Part shown: in pieces, positions 49,686 to 63,085 of the stretch
Numbering within the stretch: the first letter of the stretch is position 1
Layout of the letters: each line of letters begins with the position of its first letter
Origin: Apteryx mantelli
Taxonomy: Eukaryota; Chordata; Aves; Apterygiformes; Apterygidae
DNA length: 64,000 nt
Reading direction: 5' to 3'
Assembly (NCBI RefSeq): GCF_036417845.1
Contig: NC_089979.1
Location: 49,918,775 to 49,982,774, forward strand
Translations under genes and position numbers: made by a program
Notes under the pieces: model-generated
What the model saw: only the letters and a program-made list of their open reading frames with translations
Databases searched by the model: none
Told to the model about the DNA's origin: nothing

Positions 49686-52628
49686 AATATATATAGATAA
49701 AAAACAAATGTTCAAGCAGTCTTGAAGTGGTCTGGGTACTCCACAGGCAAAATAGTAAACTTTAACAGGGGAGATAATACAGACAGCACGACTCCCATTC
49801 TTCTTTTCTGAATGTTGTTATTTTCTCTCTTACAACTGTTAACATTTCTATAGCCAACATAAAGTGTTTATTCTGCAGATAAATCAGAGAAAGCGGGACT
49901 TTGTCTGCTCTCACAGTTGTTACAGGAATAGCCTTTTCCACATGGTTTGTTTTAACATGAAGCTACAAATACTCTGTGTAAATATCAAATTATTGAACAC
50001 CAGCACTGAGCAGACATAATACAACTCACTTCTGCTGAAATACAATGGTTTTATCTTGTCTGCTTTGTACCTTCTTGAAAACAAAACCTGGTCTCTTGTC
50101 AAATCAGATCAGGAAGTCCTGAAGATCCAGCCAGTTCATTGCATCTTTCCCCCCCCTGCTCCCTAGATTCTTCTAGCTGTTTGGAGCTCCTCTGGTAGTG
50201 ATAATCCAGTGACAAAAAATAAATAAAAATACAAGGATATTTTAAATCTCTTTTTCCTTTTTTCAGGACAAGCTTTACTGGTGATGTTGATGCCTAAGAG
50301 ACATCTGCATAACCCAGATGCTTCATTCCTGTAGGTCAGCTATTTTTTCTCTGCAGACCTACATACAAACTAAAAGAAGGGCCATGCTAAAAGTACTGTC
50401 TTTATCATATGCATTTATTATGGCTATGGATCCCTTCCTTAAAAAACAGCAGCCAGGTTGTGAAAGCTGGCTCAACCACATGTGGTGTGGCTGATGGGAT
50501 AGATCTCCCTCCAGCTCTTCTAACTGAGGAGGTGGCAATGGGTGGTCTGGTGTTTCTCAGCTGCTCTGGACCTAGGAATTTGAGTCTAAGGCTGAAAGAG
50601 ATTGTTAATGAGTAACTTGGGGGCATATAGCTGCTTTAAAAAAGGTAAGAGAAGGGCTGACTGGTGAGTAAGGAGTGAGATAGGGAAGGAGAAGGGAAGT
50701 TAAATTTGTGTTGTCTGTTTGGTGATGCATTAGAGGACAAGATTTGCAATAACGTTGTGAACGGTAACAGATGTGCCAACTCCAAAACATTACCATTCAT
50801 GTGCTAGGCCCCAGAGTCACAACAGTCTCTGAAAATCGGAGTTTTAAATTAAAAACATTTTGTGCATGTGAGCACCCCTGTTACAACGAGAGCAGGTAAT
50901 TTCATGACACCAGACCCTGATATTTAACGAATATATCTAGACTGATAATGAAACATCTTGTGAGTAGCAGCGCTGTTACACACTTGCAATAGCCCTTCCT
51001 TTTTAATGATGTAGTTCTGTAATAAATGAGCCAGGCTAAGTATCTTTACTGGGAATGACTCTTGAACAAAATGCTGCCAGGGGATTAAGGTGGTCATTCC
51101 TCTCACAGCAAAGTATGGGATCTGGGAAAACCTCCTGTACAGGGAGATATCTGTTGATACCAGAAGTCTTGGTCTACATAATACTTGGCCAGACCTCAGG
51201 TGACCTGTAAGCTATCTCAGATGAAGTTTAAAATAAATTGCTAGAGATGTTGTAGAGAATGGCAGTAGAGCGGTCTGTGTAGTGTGACCCTGCTAACACA
51301 AATGCAAAGAGACTATCAGAAAAAATGTTTGTGCTAAGAGTAAAATTTGTTTTAAAAATAGATGCTGAAATAAAAAGCATGAAAGTAGGCACTTCAAAAG
51401 ACATTTCACAGCAAGCAATATCTTGCATTAAGTGTTTCACATTAGGAATTGCACTATATTTTAGTACTTCTTATTCAATTTAGCAGCCTAAGTAGTCCCT
51501 CAGAACATTCCTTACGTGACCCTCAGAGCTTCTGTCAAAATCCTGTTGCAAACCAATCTCATAAGGGAGGCACCAGTTTATGCTGTTAATTAGTAAGACC
51601 AACTTGAAGATGAGCTCACAGTCCCAGAGGCCACAATAAGTTGTTCTAATCTCTTTTAAGAAATGAGATTTCTTTTTTATACTGGCTGTCATCTACCCAG
51701 TAAAACTAATGTATGGAAACAAAGCTGTAATATTGTACTGCAAGGATAAGTCAGTATTGTCCAGTGACAGCAGAAATAAATTATTCAGATAACAAGATGA
51801 TAAACTCTAGAGTCCTAATTAATTACTAGAGCTGAGGTTAGCCAATTGAAGTTTGCTCTGTAAAGAAGCCAAGCTCCTTAAAAAAATTGAACCTCCTAAA
51901 TCTAGGTGCCAGAGCTCTAGTCCCAGAGGTCTGCAGGTCCTTCCTTCCATCACTGACACAGGAAAAGACATTGGAATCCTGTGAAATTGTCAATATGCAT
52001 GTTTTCACTAAGTGATCTCCCTGCAAGCATAAATTCAGTCCAGGCTCACCTGCATGGGTTCCTAGCTACTGGTTTTTAATCATTTCTCTTTGTACAGGCT
52101 CCTATTGAATGCATTTGCTCTGCTGATGTTAAAATAGTTCTAATGTTCCTGAGGGATGACTGTTACCAAGGAACTTCAGCATATATTCATACACCTTTGC
52201 ACAGAACTAGCTGGAATGGATTTGGGTATCACTACTCTGTTCCTCCGCTTTGCTCCTGATTACCTACTTCCCGCAGAACCTGGAACTGAGCGAGTGAGTG
52301 TTCAGCCTGGGAAAATGACCTCGGTTAAATGGTATGTGACAACTATTTAAACTGAGCTGCCTGAGTTTGCACTGATACATTTGAAGAGCTTTCTCATGAT
52401 CAATCCTAAGGACTTTGTTCAGGAGGCAACAAAAGGACAACAACATGCTAGTGAGGTCCACAACTTCTTAAACTCATCTGCAGCAGGATATATGATGATT
52501 TACAATGTCAACTGGATTAAAAATCAACATGTAGGGTGCTAAGAACATGTAATGTCTTGTAGACAGCAAATGTTATCTTGATATTTCTTAGGGGATTGCT
52601 GGTATCGAACACTAGTGTCATAATACTT
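42131..52628. other. Intergenic stretch downstream of AQP4
   Basis: No gene was recognised. T-runs are at 42491-42501 and 42522-42536. A segment around 45040-45235 resembles an old tRNA-like SINE in wording but is too decayed to name. Open frames reach 104 codons only and lack domains. Confidence 0.5.
49640..49697. repeat. Compound (TA)n(CA)n(TA)n microsatellite
   Basis: A run of about 13 CA units is flanked on both sides by TA runs ('ctatatatac' on the left and 'atatatatataaatatatatag' split on the right). The TA arms are self-complementary. Confidence 0.92.
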
Positions 52629-53594
52629 GAAAGTATCACAGAATCACGGAATCACAGAATGGTTGAGGTTGGAAGGGACCTCTGGAGATCATCTAAGTCC
52701 AACCTCCCTGCTCAAGTAGGGTCACCTAGAACATGTTGCACAGGATCGCGTCCAGGTGGGTTTTGAATATCTCCAGAGAAGGAGACTCTACAACCTCTCT
52801 GGGCAACCTGTGCCAGTGCTCCGTCACCTCACAGTAAAGAAGTTTTTCCTCATGTTCAGATGGAACTTGCTGTGTTTCAGCTGGTGCCTTGTTGCCTCTT
52901 GTCCTGTGGCTGGGCACCACTGAAAAGAGTCTGGTCCCATCTTCTTGACACCCTCCCTTCAGATATTTGTATACATGGATAAGATCCCTTCTCGGTCTTT
53001 TCTCCAGGCTAAACAGGCCCAGCTCTCTCAGCCTTTCCTCATAAGAGAGATGCTCCAGTCCCCTAATCATCTTTGTAGCCTTTTGCTGGACTTGCTCCGT
53101 AGTGCCACATCCCTCTTGTACTGGGGAGCCCAGAACTGGGCACAGTACTCCAGATGTGGCCTCACCAGGGCTGAGGAGAGGGGGAGGATCACCTCCCTCG
53201 ACCTGCTGGCAACACTGTTCCTGATGCACCCCAGGATACCATTGGCCTTCTTGGCCACAAGGGCACATTGCTGCCTCATGCTTAACTTGGTGTCCACCAG
53301 CACTCCCAGGTCCTTCTCCGCAGAGCTGCTTTCCAGCAGGTCAACCCCCAACCTGTACTGGTGCATGGGGTTATTCCTCCCCAGGTGCAGGACCCTGCAC
53401 TTGCCTTTGTTGAACTTCATGAGGTTCCTCTCCGCCCACCTCTCCAGCCTGTCCAGGTCTCTCTGAATGGCAGCACAGTCTTCTGGTGTATCAGCCACTC
53501 CTCCCAGTTTGGTATCATCAGCAGACTTGCTGAGGGTGCACTCTGTCCCTTCATCCAGGTCATTGATGAAGAAGTTGAACAAGACTGGAAAGTA
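52629..53594 (-). mobile_element. CR1 LINE 3' fragment, minus orientation
   Basis: A 5'-truncated CR1 of about 0.95 kb, the same subfamily as the copy at 6.9 kb. Its 3' end is at the left, with three octamers (cacagaat, cacggaat, cacagaat). It covers the RT catalytic box to the end of ORF2 and the 3'UTR. A 7-bp direct repeat GAAAGTA lies at 52629-52635 and 53588-53594, on the two sides of the element. The sharp right edge is seen because the first copy continues with 'cccaggactg' while this one switches to unrelated DNA after 'aagactgg'. Confidence 0.92.
52726..53582 (-). pseudogene. CR1 ORF2 C-terminal fragment, frameshifted
   Basis: Two overlapping frames (53067-53582 and 52726-53268) together carry the RT box region through the ORF2 end. 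The catalytic box reads SADDT where the family has FADDT, so the conserved Phe is lost. A one-base deletion near 53098 ('ctccgtagtgcc' against 'ctccagtagtgcc' in the other copy) breaks the frame. It cannot encode a working enzyme. Confidence 0.88.
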
Positions 53595-53814
53595 GATAGT
53601 TTCGTCTTCTTGTCAATCACCAGATTCAAAACAATATACAGAAACTATGGTATTTCTAGCAGTCAGAGATGTAGTAATAGCCTTGTTAACTTATTTAGGA
53701 AGACTGTGAGTTTTGCTCCTTGGCACAAATGTTTATCACTTTTTATTACATGATATTCTGTACCAGCAGGTCAGATTATCATTATTTGGAATTAACTGTT
53801 GTATGATAGCCTAG

Positions 53815-53905
53815 AGGTCAGGGCTTCACTGTGCTACAAACTGTATAGTATAACAAAGAAATGGTCTTTGTCCTAGGAGCCTGATACTCAAACTATAGGG
53901 CTATT
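53815..53905 (+). repeat. Possible ancient interspersed repeat
   Basis: The wording 'cttcactgtgctacaaactgt' (split by mutations) and 'aatggtctttgtcctaggagcct' resembles an old amniote repeat that reads 'cattgtgctaggcgctgt...ggtccctgccccaaagagct'. I cannot name the family with certainty. Confidence 0.35.
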
Positions 53906-54539
53906 GGCTAGAGAGGGGATTAAAGAAACAGCCCCAGGGAGCAGAGGGAGCATAAAACAACGAAGAGTCAGCCAGGAAAACAAGAATCACATCAAACCAG
54001 GTGTGAGCTGCATATGATGCTATTTAAAGTTCTGAAATAGCCCACTGATAAAAGAAATCTTCCAATAAATTTTACTGAAACCATAAGTCAATGACTGTGA
54101 GTCAATGTGTATATTATGGACCTACAGGAGAACTTGGTTTGTTACCAGAGTTTTAAAAAGAGAAAAGAGAATGTTCCAGAATATGTTTGGTCTTTCACTT
54201 GCAAAATATTATCCTCTACCACTATACTAAGTTCCGTTTGAATAGAAAGGTAATTCTTCACTAATGTCTCCCTTGGATACATATCACAGTCACTAACTAG
54301 GGAAAAAATTGGTAAGTCCATCCAGTGTACCCTTGACAGTGACAGATCCTTTGCCACAGTCTATGTATTTGTACTTTTCCACCCTACCTGGAAAAGTACT
54401 TTGCTGTTCTTGCTCTGAAAATCAGGAATAATTTGTAATAGCCTCCTCTTATTTCTGTTTTGCTATACCCATTTCTACTAAGCTACATACTTTCTCTCTA
54501 TCCAAGAAGTTTGTGGCCTTCAAGTATCATGTTTTCTGC

Positions 54540-54700
54540 TAATATTGTTTTAATCAAAGAACACTTGCTGTTCTTGATTTATAAGCTGATCCCTTCAGCT
54601 CATTGATCATTTTTATTACTTTTGTCTGCACTCTTCTTTTAGCATTGTGAGGCCTGGAACTCATTGCAAAAATGCTGCAGATGTGACCCCTGTGATACAC
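54540..54700 (-). mobile_element. Probable ancient CR1 remnant, minus orientation
   Basis: On the plus strand the text 'ttgatcatttttattacttt', 'tgtctgcactctt', 'gtgaggcctggaactcattg' and 'ctgcagatgtgacc' follows, in order, the antisense of the CR1 ORF2 region that also appears in the younger copies as 'ggagcccagaactgg...ctccagatgtggcc'. Strongly decayed, so edges and family are tentative. Confidence 0.5.
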
Positions 54701-55283
54701 AGTGAGAGATTTACACCTCTCCACCCCAAGACAGGATGTCTTTCCATGCACCTAGCATTTTCTGCTCTCTTACTACAGCTACAAACTCTCCAAAGCAATT
54801 CTGTGTGCTTCCTGGCTGTAATACATTGAGCCCAAGAAGTTACAGAGCCATTAAAATTGTAGCCAGAAATATTAACTTTAAATGTAACGGTACTGCAAGC
54901 TTTGAAATTTCACTCAAAAGCATTTCAAAAAAGAGTGCAAGGGTGAGAAGCAGGGTGAGGAGGGAGAAGCCAGAAAGAGATGATAACAAACAGACCCAGT
55001 AAAAAGGCCAAGAAGTAAGGAGGATAAAGAATCAATGCAGCCATAAGGAAAAAGCAACAAACAAATACTTGGGAAGCTTGACAGAAAGCCTTCTGCGCTT
55101 TCTGCAGTACACAAACACTGTACTGTCTCAGAAGGGAAGCAACTGGCACCTTTCATTCCTTGGAGAGATTTGCTGGTCTGTGTTGAAGTTGCAGCTGCAG
55201 TGTGCCCTCTTATGGCAACACCGGTTGCTTTCTCTCTCATCATTGCACAATGGTGTTCATGCAGGGAGTTGCTTTGGTTAGGA

Positions 55284-55400
55284 TTTTGTCGTCTTTGTCT
55301 TTGTCTTTTTCTTTTTTCCTTTTCCTTTTCCTTTTTCCTTTTCCTTTTTTTTCTTTTTCTTTTTCTTTTCCTTTTTTTATTTTTTTTCTTTTTTTCTCCT
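55284..55400. repeat. Polypyrimidine (CTTTT/CCTTTT)n tract
   Basis: About 115 bp of almost pure C and T on the plus strand, mostly irregular CTTTT and CCTTTT units, with only a few G or A bases near the left end and one A at 55379. Confidence 0.92.
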
Positions 55401-57389
55401 GTGAAAGAGATATGGGAAGAAATTATTAAATCTGTGTGCTGTGAAATACTTAGAAAACAGACTTGAAGCTTCATGTCAAAAGCATCAAGGAATGCACCAC
55501 GCGCCAAAGAAGCTGAAACAGTGAGCAAAACTAAAATAGAGGCTGTATGTCATCAGGTTTAGTGTTTGCCAATGACACATACGGCCTTCATGCCAAAGCA
55601 TATGGAAATTGAAACAGGATTGTTGATTAAAGGCATGGCATTTAACAGATAACATCAGGTTGGTTGACTGAATGTTTCTGTACTGGCTCCAACACAAATT
55701 GGGCCCAGTTCATATTCCTTTGCATTGCTACAGCATTTTGAGTAAGAAGGTAACTGAAGTATTGCCATTGTTTAGTCAGTGTTCTATCATTAGATCTGTT
55801 CCCATGGCTTCCTCTCCCTCTGCATCTGATATCTTGTTCTCCTCTGATGTTTTTCCCTTGTTGTCTCAAACTGTGCCCCTTCCCCTTTCTCAGAGGCCCC
55901 TGTTCCAGTGCGATGCTCCCACCGCACACCTCCACTCACTGCAGGCATGCCCTCCTGTTCTCACTGGGGACTTTTCTGTTCTCACAGCATTTTCCATCCC
56001 ACCAAATCGTAATTTGAGTAGTCTGGGGCTCAGACAGTTCATCCTTGCACGTCTTTCATATCAGACTTGTTTATTTGATATTACTCCTCTGTCCATCGAA
56101 TGCTTAAAAGCAGATAGAAATTCCTGAGCGCTCAAGGCAAGAGTTGTGACTGTGGCATCTCTTACTGCGGTGATGTGGTACTGTCTCAAAACAAGAGTCA
56201 TGGGACAAACTCTGCCCTTCCCCAGTTTCCTGGTCAGCCTTGGAGATCCAGTATCTGTTGACCACTTCAAGTTTCTGGTTCGGAAGCTGATCTGACCTCA
56301 TACATGTGAGGAACATAAAGGCTTTCCCCATTTCAACCCTTGGCTTCTCCATCAGAATAAAACCTGGTACCAAATGATGGTACACATTAGTCCTCACCGA
56401 TCGCACTGCATGCTCTGAGCACAAGCTATTCCTGTGATGAACTGTCATTCTGGGGGCAGGTTCGTAACGGTACCCAGAAGCTGTGCATGCACATCCTGGT
56501 ATTTCTGACTGTGACTGTATTTGTGTTTCTACTTTCCCCCTGGCTCATTGCCTTTTATATATACTTCAGCATGCCTGCTCACCTTAGCATAAAAAAAACA
56601 AATAAGAAAACAGTCTGAAGACTTTTTCTCTTTATAGGGCAGCTTCTGCTGCAGCTCATCCGATATTTGTTCATCTTACCAAAGTCTGTCTTTCATTTAA
56701 ATGATATAATAATCAGGCAGTTTCAATACTTCCAGTTATTGATGTTAGGATGTATGATATTTACTAAAGAAAAGCACAGTTGTTTTGAGCAAGTAAAAAC
56801 CAACCTGCATGTTCACCTTGGATTTCTACTGAATCAAATCCCATTGGTATGGTGCTAAAAAGCTATGATAAAGCTATTTAAAATATCATAATTGTCTTGG
56901 CACTGCTTGACTTAGAAATGGAGAGAGGAAGATGATGCTGTCTGTAGTTATATAGATACCAGTCCTGCCCAGCTTCTGGGAGGACAGTTAAACATTCCTT
57001 TTGGACTTTTTATCCGATGACTTTAAAAGAATTTTGTAATTAAGCTAGTTTCTGTCACCTTGTTACAGTTTTCTATACCAGTAGAAATCCCTTTTGTGGC
57101 TGACACAGCTATTAGACTTGGATTTGTCTTGATGGGAACAAGGATGTCAGGATTTGGCCCTTCTCATTGGCCTGCACAGAAACAGTTGAGAGTTTCATTG
57201 CTTAGCACCCTTCCCCCTGAGGATGCTTATTTGTTCTCCAAGCCTTGCACTTATTTTGTTGTTTGCAGTGAGGTCTGTGTTCTGGAGAAAGTGCGGGTGG
57301 GGAGGCTCTAGGAGGAACAGAAGGGATTTCGTGCTTCTGGGCTGTTCATTCACATAACACCCCCCCCTCCAGCATGACATGTGGCAACC

Positions 57390-57990
57390 AAATACTTCAT
57401 TTAATTATGAACACAGACTGGGAAAGGCTCTTGTGGGCTACAGGGCCCAGTCCTTTACTATCCCAGGTAACCATATAACATAGTGCCTTTCACCCAACAC
57501 ATCCAGCTTTCTTAACATTATGCTAAGTGGTTTGTCTCTAACTATTTTAATTAGAAGGTTGCTCCAGAGCTTACAGATCTGATAGTTAGGAAACTTCCCT
57601 TAATTTCCAGCTTAAATTTGTTCATGGCTAACTTATACTCACTTGTCCTTTACCAACATTGTCCTTGGTTTAAAATACCACTTCCTCTTCCTTCTGTTTT
57701 CTTCCAGTATATTCAGAGAGATTAGTTATATCTTCTCCCACCTTTTTTAAGTGAGGCTCTTTCTTTATCTTGGCAATGTGGGCTCACTGTTCAGTTCACC
57801 TTCTTGGTAGCCTTTTTGCTACTTACCTGCTACTGTGGGTGCAATGCTTCACATACAGAGCACAGCCTTTCCCCCTTTGACTTTTCTGGGACCAGAACTA
57901 TACTACTAAGCACTGGTGACCGACCACTAGTAACGAAACAAATGGGTTTGTGTCACAGCTAGAAATCTGGTCACACTATTGTCTTCTCTG
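57390..57990 (-). mobile_element. Ancient CR1 remnant, minus orientation
   Basis: Read on the plus strand, blocks typical of antisense CR1 ORF2 occur in order: 'acttgtcctttaccaacatt', 'agattagttatatcttctcc', 'ggtagcctttttgctactt', 'gggaccagaactatactact' and 'agcactggtgacc'. It corresponds to the same C-terminal part of ORF2 as the other remnants, from an old lineage. Confidence 0.72.
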
Positions 57991-60900
57991 TTCCCAGCAA
58001 CTATCTCTGCTCTGGCTGTAAGCGCTCTCCAACTTCCCGATTAGAGCTATTTGTCTTTCTTCATTCTTGCCTTTTTTTTTAAGATATGTAGCAAAGGAAA
58101 GTGTGAACACTCTTACCTGAGACTTTACCTTAAGGCTTCTGATTTTTCTTCCTTAGCTTCCCCTCTAGCAGTTTCCAAAATAAAAGAATGATTTGTGAGC
58201 TCTTCTTTCAATCCTAAAAGGATAAAAATAATATAGACCTGTGCAAGAAACAGCAAAAACTCTTACCTAAATGAGTGCCAATAGTTGCCAATTCCGGTCT
58301 CTTGATTTTTGCTTTCAAGGCTGGGAAACACTCCATATATCTGCAGGGATATAAATGAGCTGATGCTGAATAACACTCAGATGAATACGCTGTATGAGAG
58401 TTGAAGTATATTTTGCAGAATATGCGTGCATAGTTTATTAAAGGACTGTATGCAAAACTGAAATGACACACCTACCTCTACTTAACAAAATCATGGAGAA
58501 AGCCATCATTTCCATTATGCTGCATTTATCCCTAACTCAAGCAGGAGAAATCCAGGAAATTTAGGGCTAAGTGATGCTTGAAAATATGCCAAGGTGGGCA
58601 GTGCACAGTGAAGATATTTGGACATTCCTGTTGTGCTGGATTACTGCCTTGGCTCTGTCTCCTCAACCGTTCCCACCGTTGCTGAGTTCCCAGGGAGATC
58701 CTGGTTTGTGTCAATATCCATAGAGCAGCCTTCTCTTTATAAAACATTCAAGTTACTAAGAGTCCTGGTCCAGAGCCATGATGTCTCTTGCAATCAAACA
58801 TATACTGTGATTCACAAACTTTATCATATTCTACAGATTAATCGTCTAATTTTTTATTTTTATTTTTTTAGAAGTGGTCTCTGTGCACTTGTAACCAGTG
58901 AAGAATGGAGTATGCCCCTGTGTGAGTGTGTTCCGCTTTTGTATGGCTGTTTCAAGTAAAGATGCGCTTTCCCTCAAAGATATTTTGCTGTAAAAATCCA
59001 GTAATAATGGGTCTGTGTACATTCATGATGCTGACTAGAATAATTTATCTGAGGCTACCAAAAAATTTCCTTTCTTTTAGTGATGAAGCCTGTGGATTTG
59101 GGTACACCTAGAAATCAAAACATCAGCTGAAGTCACATGTTAATGGAAATGGACATCCAAATTTTTATTTCAGTAAAACATTTCTTAGTTTTGCAGCAAA
59201 AAAAAAGAAGAAGAAGAAAGGGGATAAGGTATTGTCTTTTAGAAATATTTTAAACTATATTAGAAATTTTATAGATTTCTCAACATGAAGAGGCTTTCTC
59301 AGATGAGATGAAAATCCCTGCTATTATGGACAGATAGGTGTGATCATGTTCCCCAATGCAAAGCTGAGGAATGAACTTACAGTAACAAATTTTATTAATC
59401 AAAGAAGGGAGCTTTTGTGAAAGGGTGGATCTTTATATTTAAGTTTTGCAACTTTCACTTTAAGCAAGTCCTCTGATCTCCAACACAAACCAGAAATGAT
59501 AATAATAATAATCTAGCAGCCATCACGGCTGCTGTTTCTAAGACATCTCAAGCAGCTTGCCTGCATCATTTCAGCAGCTAAAAGTAAGAATAGGCCAAGA
59601 GTTTCAGAAAGTGAGAGATTTTCTGTGGGGAAATAAGAGAATGAGGAACCCACATAGCATCCCATTAGCATTGCCCACTGCAACTGTCATAGTGGAAAAG
59701 TGCTACACAAAGAGAAACTGTAAATTTAGTCTTGGAAGGATTCAGTGGACTGTTCACTGCTCTTCTCACCACCTCTAAAAAATAAGAAAGCTTTACCAGA
59801 TTTCTGTCAATCATGTAGTAAGGTTAACCAAAGGCTTAGAGCCAGACCAGGTTATTTTAGGGAGATGGAGTTTAATGGGGTGTCAGACCCCCCATAGCAC
59901 ATGGGCTTCCCATGTCACCTGTGCAGAGTGCTTCTGCACTGGGAGAGCAACCCTCTCTTCTGGCCCTCTCCTTATAGTCCTGTTAAGCAGTGTTGTTATG
60001 TTTCACCAGGCACTGTGAGAAAAACCCCAACAACTTATTTAGAGGTTTCAAAGGAACTAGGTTCCCCAGGTCCGGGCCAGCCTGCACTGCTATGGAAGAT
60101 GAAAAGTCATTTCTCTCCTCTCCTGCCATCCTGAATTACCGTCTGTGCCATCCTTTTGCTTTCTCATAGGGGATAAGGACCACCAGGAAACACATTTAAA
60201 AATCATCTGTGGCATACAGAAGGAGAAGAGAGAAAGTTGTTGGTACATTTCAGCAAACCTCGTTAAAAACATCTCTAGGCACTACAAAGTGCATGTTATC
60301 AATATGCATATGTGATGTCTCTGAGGCAGAGTTGCCTTTAAGGTACATATTCAGCAGGACAACATTTTCCCATGTGAGGCAAGGAACAACAGTGAATCAT
60401 ATGTGTAGGAGGGAAAGGCCTTCCGGCTATGTACAGTATTTATTCCCTTTTGTGTCTTGCTCCCCCCACCCTTTATTAATGGCTTTTGCAATTACTGGTA
60501 ACAGTGCTAGCTAGCAGAAAGTGGTGACTTCTGCAGCTGATTGTTTAAGTAAAGCTGGATGTATAGGGAAACGAAACAATGCTTCCACACTAGCTTTACT
60601 TACCCCTCTGACCCCTAAGTGTGAGTCAGCTGACACACTATTTGTGCTTGAAACGTGCCCCCAAAGCTGAGCGTCACATTACTTGACCCCACGTAAATGC
60701 ACATACATATTTAGAAATACATAAGGTGAGGCCTGCAGTACACACATTAAAAATTCCTATTGAAGATATCAGCAGGGGATCCAGAGAAGCTGATTTTGAT
60801 TTAGAGGGAATCTAAAGAAAAAGTATCACACCCTGCTCTGCCTAGAACCATGCAAGCTGCCTATAAGACTTTGATTTTCATTTTTCACCTTATTAAAGAG

Positions 60901-63085
60901 GGGTAACACTCCACCCAGGAGTGTTAGCACTGGAAAGCATTTCAAAACAAACAAACAGGTGCATCAGAGTGAGTCATGAATGATAAGGTATCTCAGGAAG
61001 TTAGTCAAGTTCCCAGCAAGTTCCCATCCTTGAATGGATAGCATTGGAAGTATTTCCCTAAGTACTGATCAATGATTGTCAACTGATGTGAACAGTGGCA
61101 TGCGGTCAGTAGACAGCAGGTTGCTCATGATTTTGGCAATAAATTGTAGCTGAGCAAGACAGAGAATAGAGTTATAGTTGTAATCAAAGATCTTCTTTAT
61201 CCCAGCAGAGAGCACATTCTGGCGGCAGGGAGATTATCCAAGAAAGATACCTGCAACAGGTAGGCTGGCAACCTCCAGCTCCCAGCTGGGAGGCTCCAAC
61301 AAATTTCCCAGATAATGTGACAGAGATAAAGGACAAGGCCATTCCAGACAAATGGTTATAAGGATATGTTTTTTAATAGAATTATATATGTCATTTAAGA
61401 GGAGCAAGATCCAGTAACAATGTGCATTGATGGAGGGCCTGTGCAGCTGTGACAGTACCAGCCATGCAATCACATATATCGTTGGACCAGAAGTAGTGGA
61501 GATCTGCAGCTTCCTTATGGTTCCCTCTTCTGCTTGCCTTCACTCCCCACTTTCCCTTTGTTCATCCAAGCCTGTATCTGCATTTAGAGACTCCTGCTGA
61601 AACTGAAATATCAAAATGCAAGGCATTGTATAACTATTGGAGCATAAAAGACACAAAAATTTTAAATCTGAATGGAGCAAAAAGAATAAGAAAGAGTGAA
61701 ATAAGAAAGAATAAGAAAGCTGGCATCATTGAGCTGGGCAATGCTATGATTTCCAAGCACTAGTATCAAGATATTTCTGATTGGTAACTTCTGCTGTTTG
61801 CTTTATTTTTTCTCTTGCAGAGAAAAAAAGCAGAGGGGCACTGAAGACAGGGGAAGAAGGTAGCAGGGAAAATGGACTGGTGAAGTGAGCAGGATGAGGC
61901 TCGTGGGAAAGACTGAGAGAGGGGTTACAAGAGGGAGTCAGAGTCAACAACTCATTGACAAGAAAGGGGCATCCGAAAAAGAACAGTGAAAAGTTTTGAG
62001 GCACCAATGAGTAGAAATGGTTGGCAATTTCCTGCCAAAATGAAAGGGATGTCATTCTTTCCAGTAGAAAATGCCCTTTTAATAACTGTCCATCAGATAA
62101 TATTTCTTGGAAATTTTTCAATTTTACCTGGCTTTTATTTCAAATTTGTGTTGAGGAGGAATTGTCATGCAGCTAGGAGTTGACATTTCTGGCAGGCTCT
62201 TATCATTCACATTTTCTACCTAGAGGCAGAGTGTGAGATCCTTCCAATCTGGGAGCTACAGCTGGGCTGGCGGGGAGACGCTGAGCCTGGTGCTTGCTTC
62301 CAGCCATCTGCCTGGAAGCGTCACACCATGGCAATTCTCTCCCTGTAGGCAAAATCAGGCTGACAAGAGCCTTTCAAGACAGCAACCAGCAAATCAAATA
62401 AAGTCTTTGTTCCTTCAGATTGGAATGTTTCCCTTTTCTTCCTAAATGAGACATGTATGTACAAACAATTTTGTGAGAAAAGTCTGACTCTACCAATGAC
62501 CTTAGAGAGTACAAAGGCCCTTTGGTAGCTGCTTGCCTGTGCTTCCACTGGCTAAATTTCTTGACAGACCAGTTACGTTGTCACTGGGTTTCACATGGTT
62601 GCAGGCAGGACCAGCTGCCCTGAGGAAAAGCCTCTCTTGCGCACAGCTCTGTCTCTGTGAGCACTTGGGAGCAAGGAATATGTTTCTCTTCTGCTCTCCG
62701 CTGCCCCCAGATTGCACCTATCACAGGACTTTGTTCTGCTCTAACAACAATGGCTGTCTAGCTAGCTCTGCTAGCAATTAAGCAAGGCACTCTAAAATGA
62801 AGGATGGTATAGACTAGCACCAGCATAGGTACATATAACAGACTGCAAATTTCGCAGGCTACATTAGAGACCATTAACCAGCCTACTTGAGTCCTATAGG
62901 TCTGTTAGTTTCCAAGGAGGGCTCCACAGACCAAGCTTTATGAGTGGGTTGACCCTGCATACTGTTTTCAACTGAGCTCCAGCTGGAGCATCTCCTAGGA
63001 GAAGACACTTTTGAGGAACTTGGAGCAAGCGTCTTCACAATAGCCCTAAAAAGTAACACTCAGACAGAGACTTATTCTTCCATTC
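57991..63085. other. Intergenic stretch
   Basis: No gene was recognised. There is a small AAG/GAAG run near 59200-59218 and an AATAA-rich run at 61679-61721. An AP-1/Maf-like palindromic site at 60622 is listed separately. Confidence 0.5.
60622..60635. promoter_or_regulatory. Candidate AP-1 / Maf-type site
   Basis: TGAGTCAGCTGACA combines an AP-1 core (TGAGTCA) extended by GC, as in Maf recognition elements, with an overlapping palindrome TCAGCTGA. Motif match only, in gene-poor DNA. Confidence 0.22.

Larger units (their letters stand above)
53906..57389. other. Intergenic stretch
   Basis: No gene was recognised. It contains a long polypyrimidine tract and a probable old CR1 piece, listed separately. 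A 204-codon minus-strand frame at 54914-55528 is an artefact of that tract, giving a long Lys/Arg run. Confidence 0.5.

Noticed and set aside
54914..55528. 204-codon minus-strand frame with a Lys/Arg-rich centre
   Set aside because: The centre is the translation of the polypyrimidine tract and the ends have no recognisable domain.
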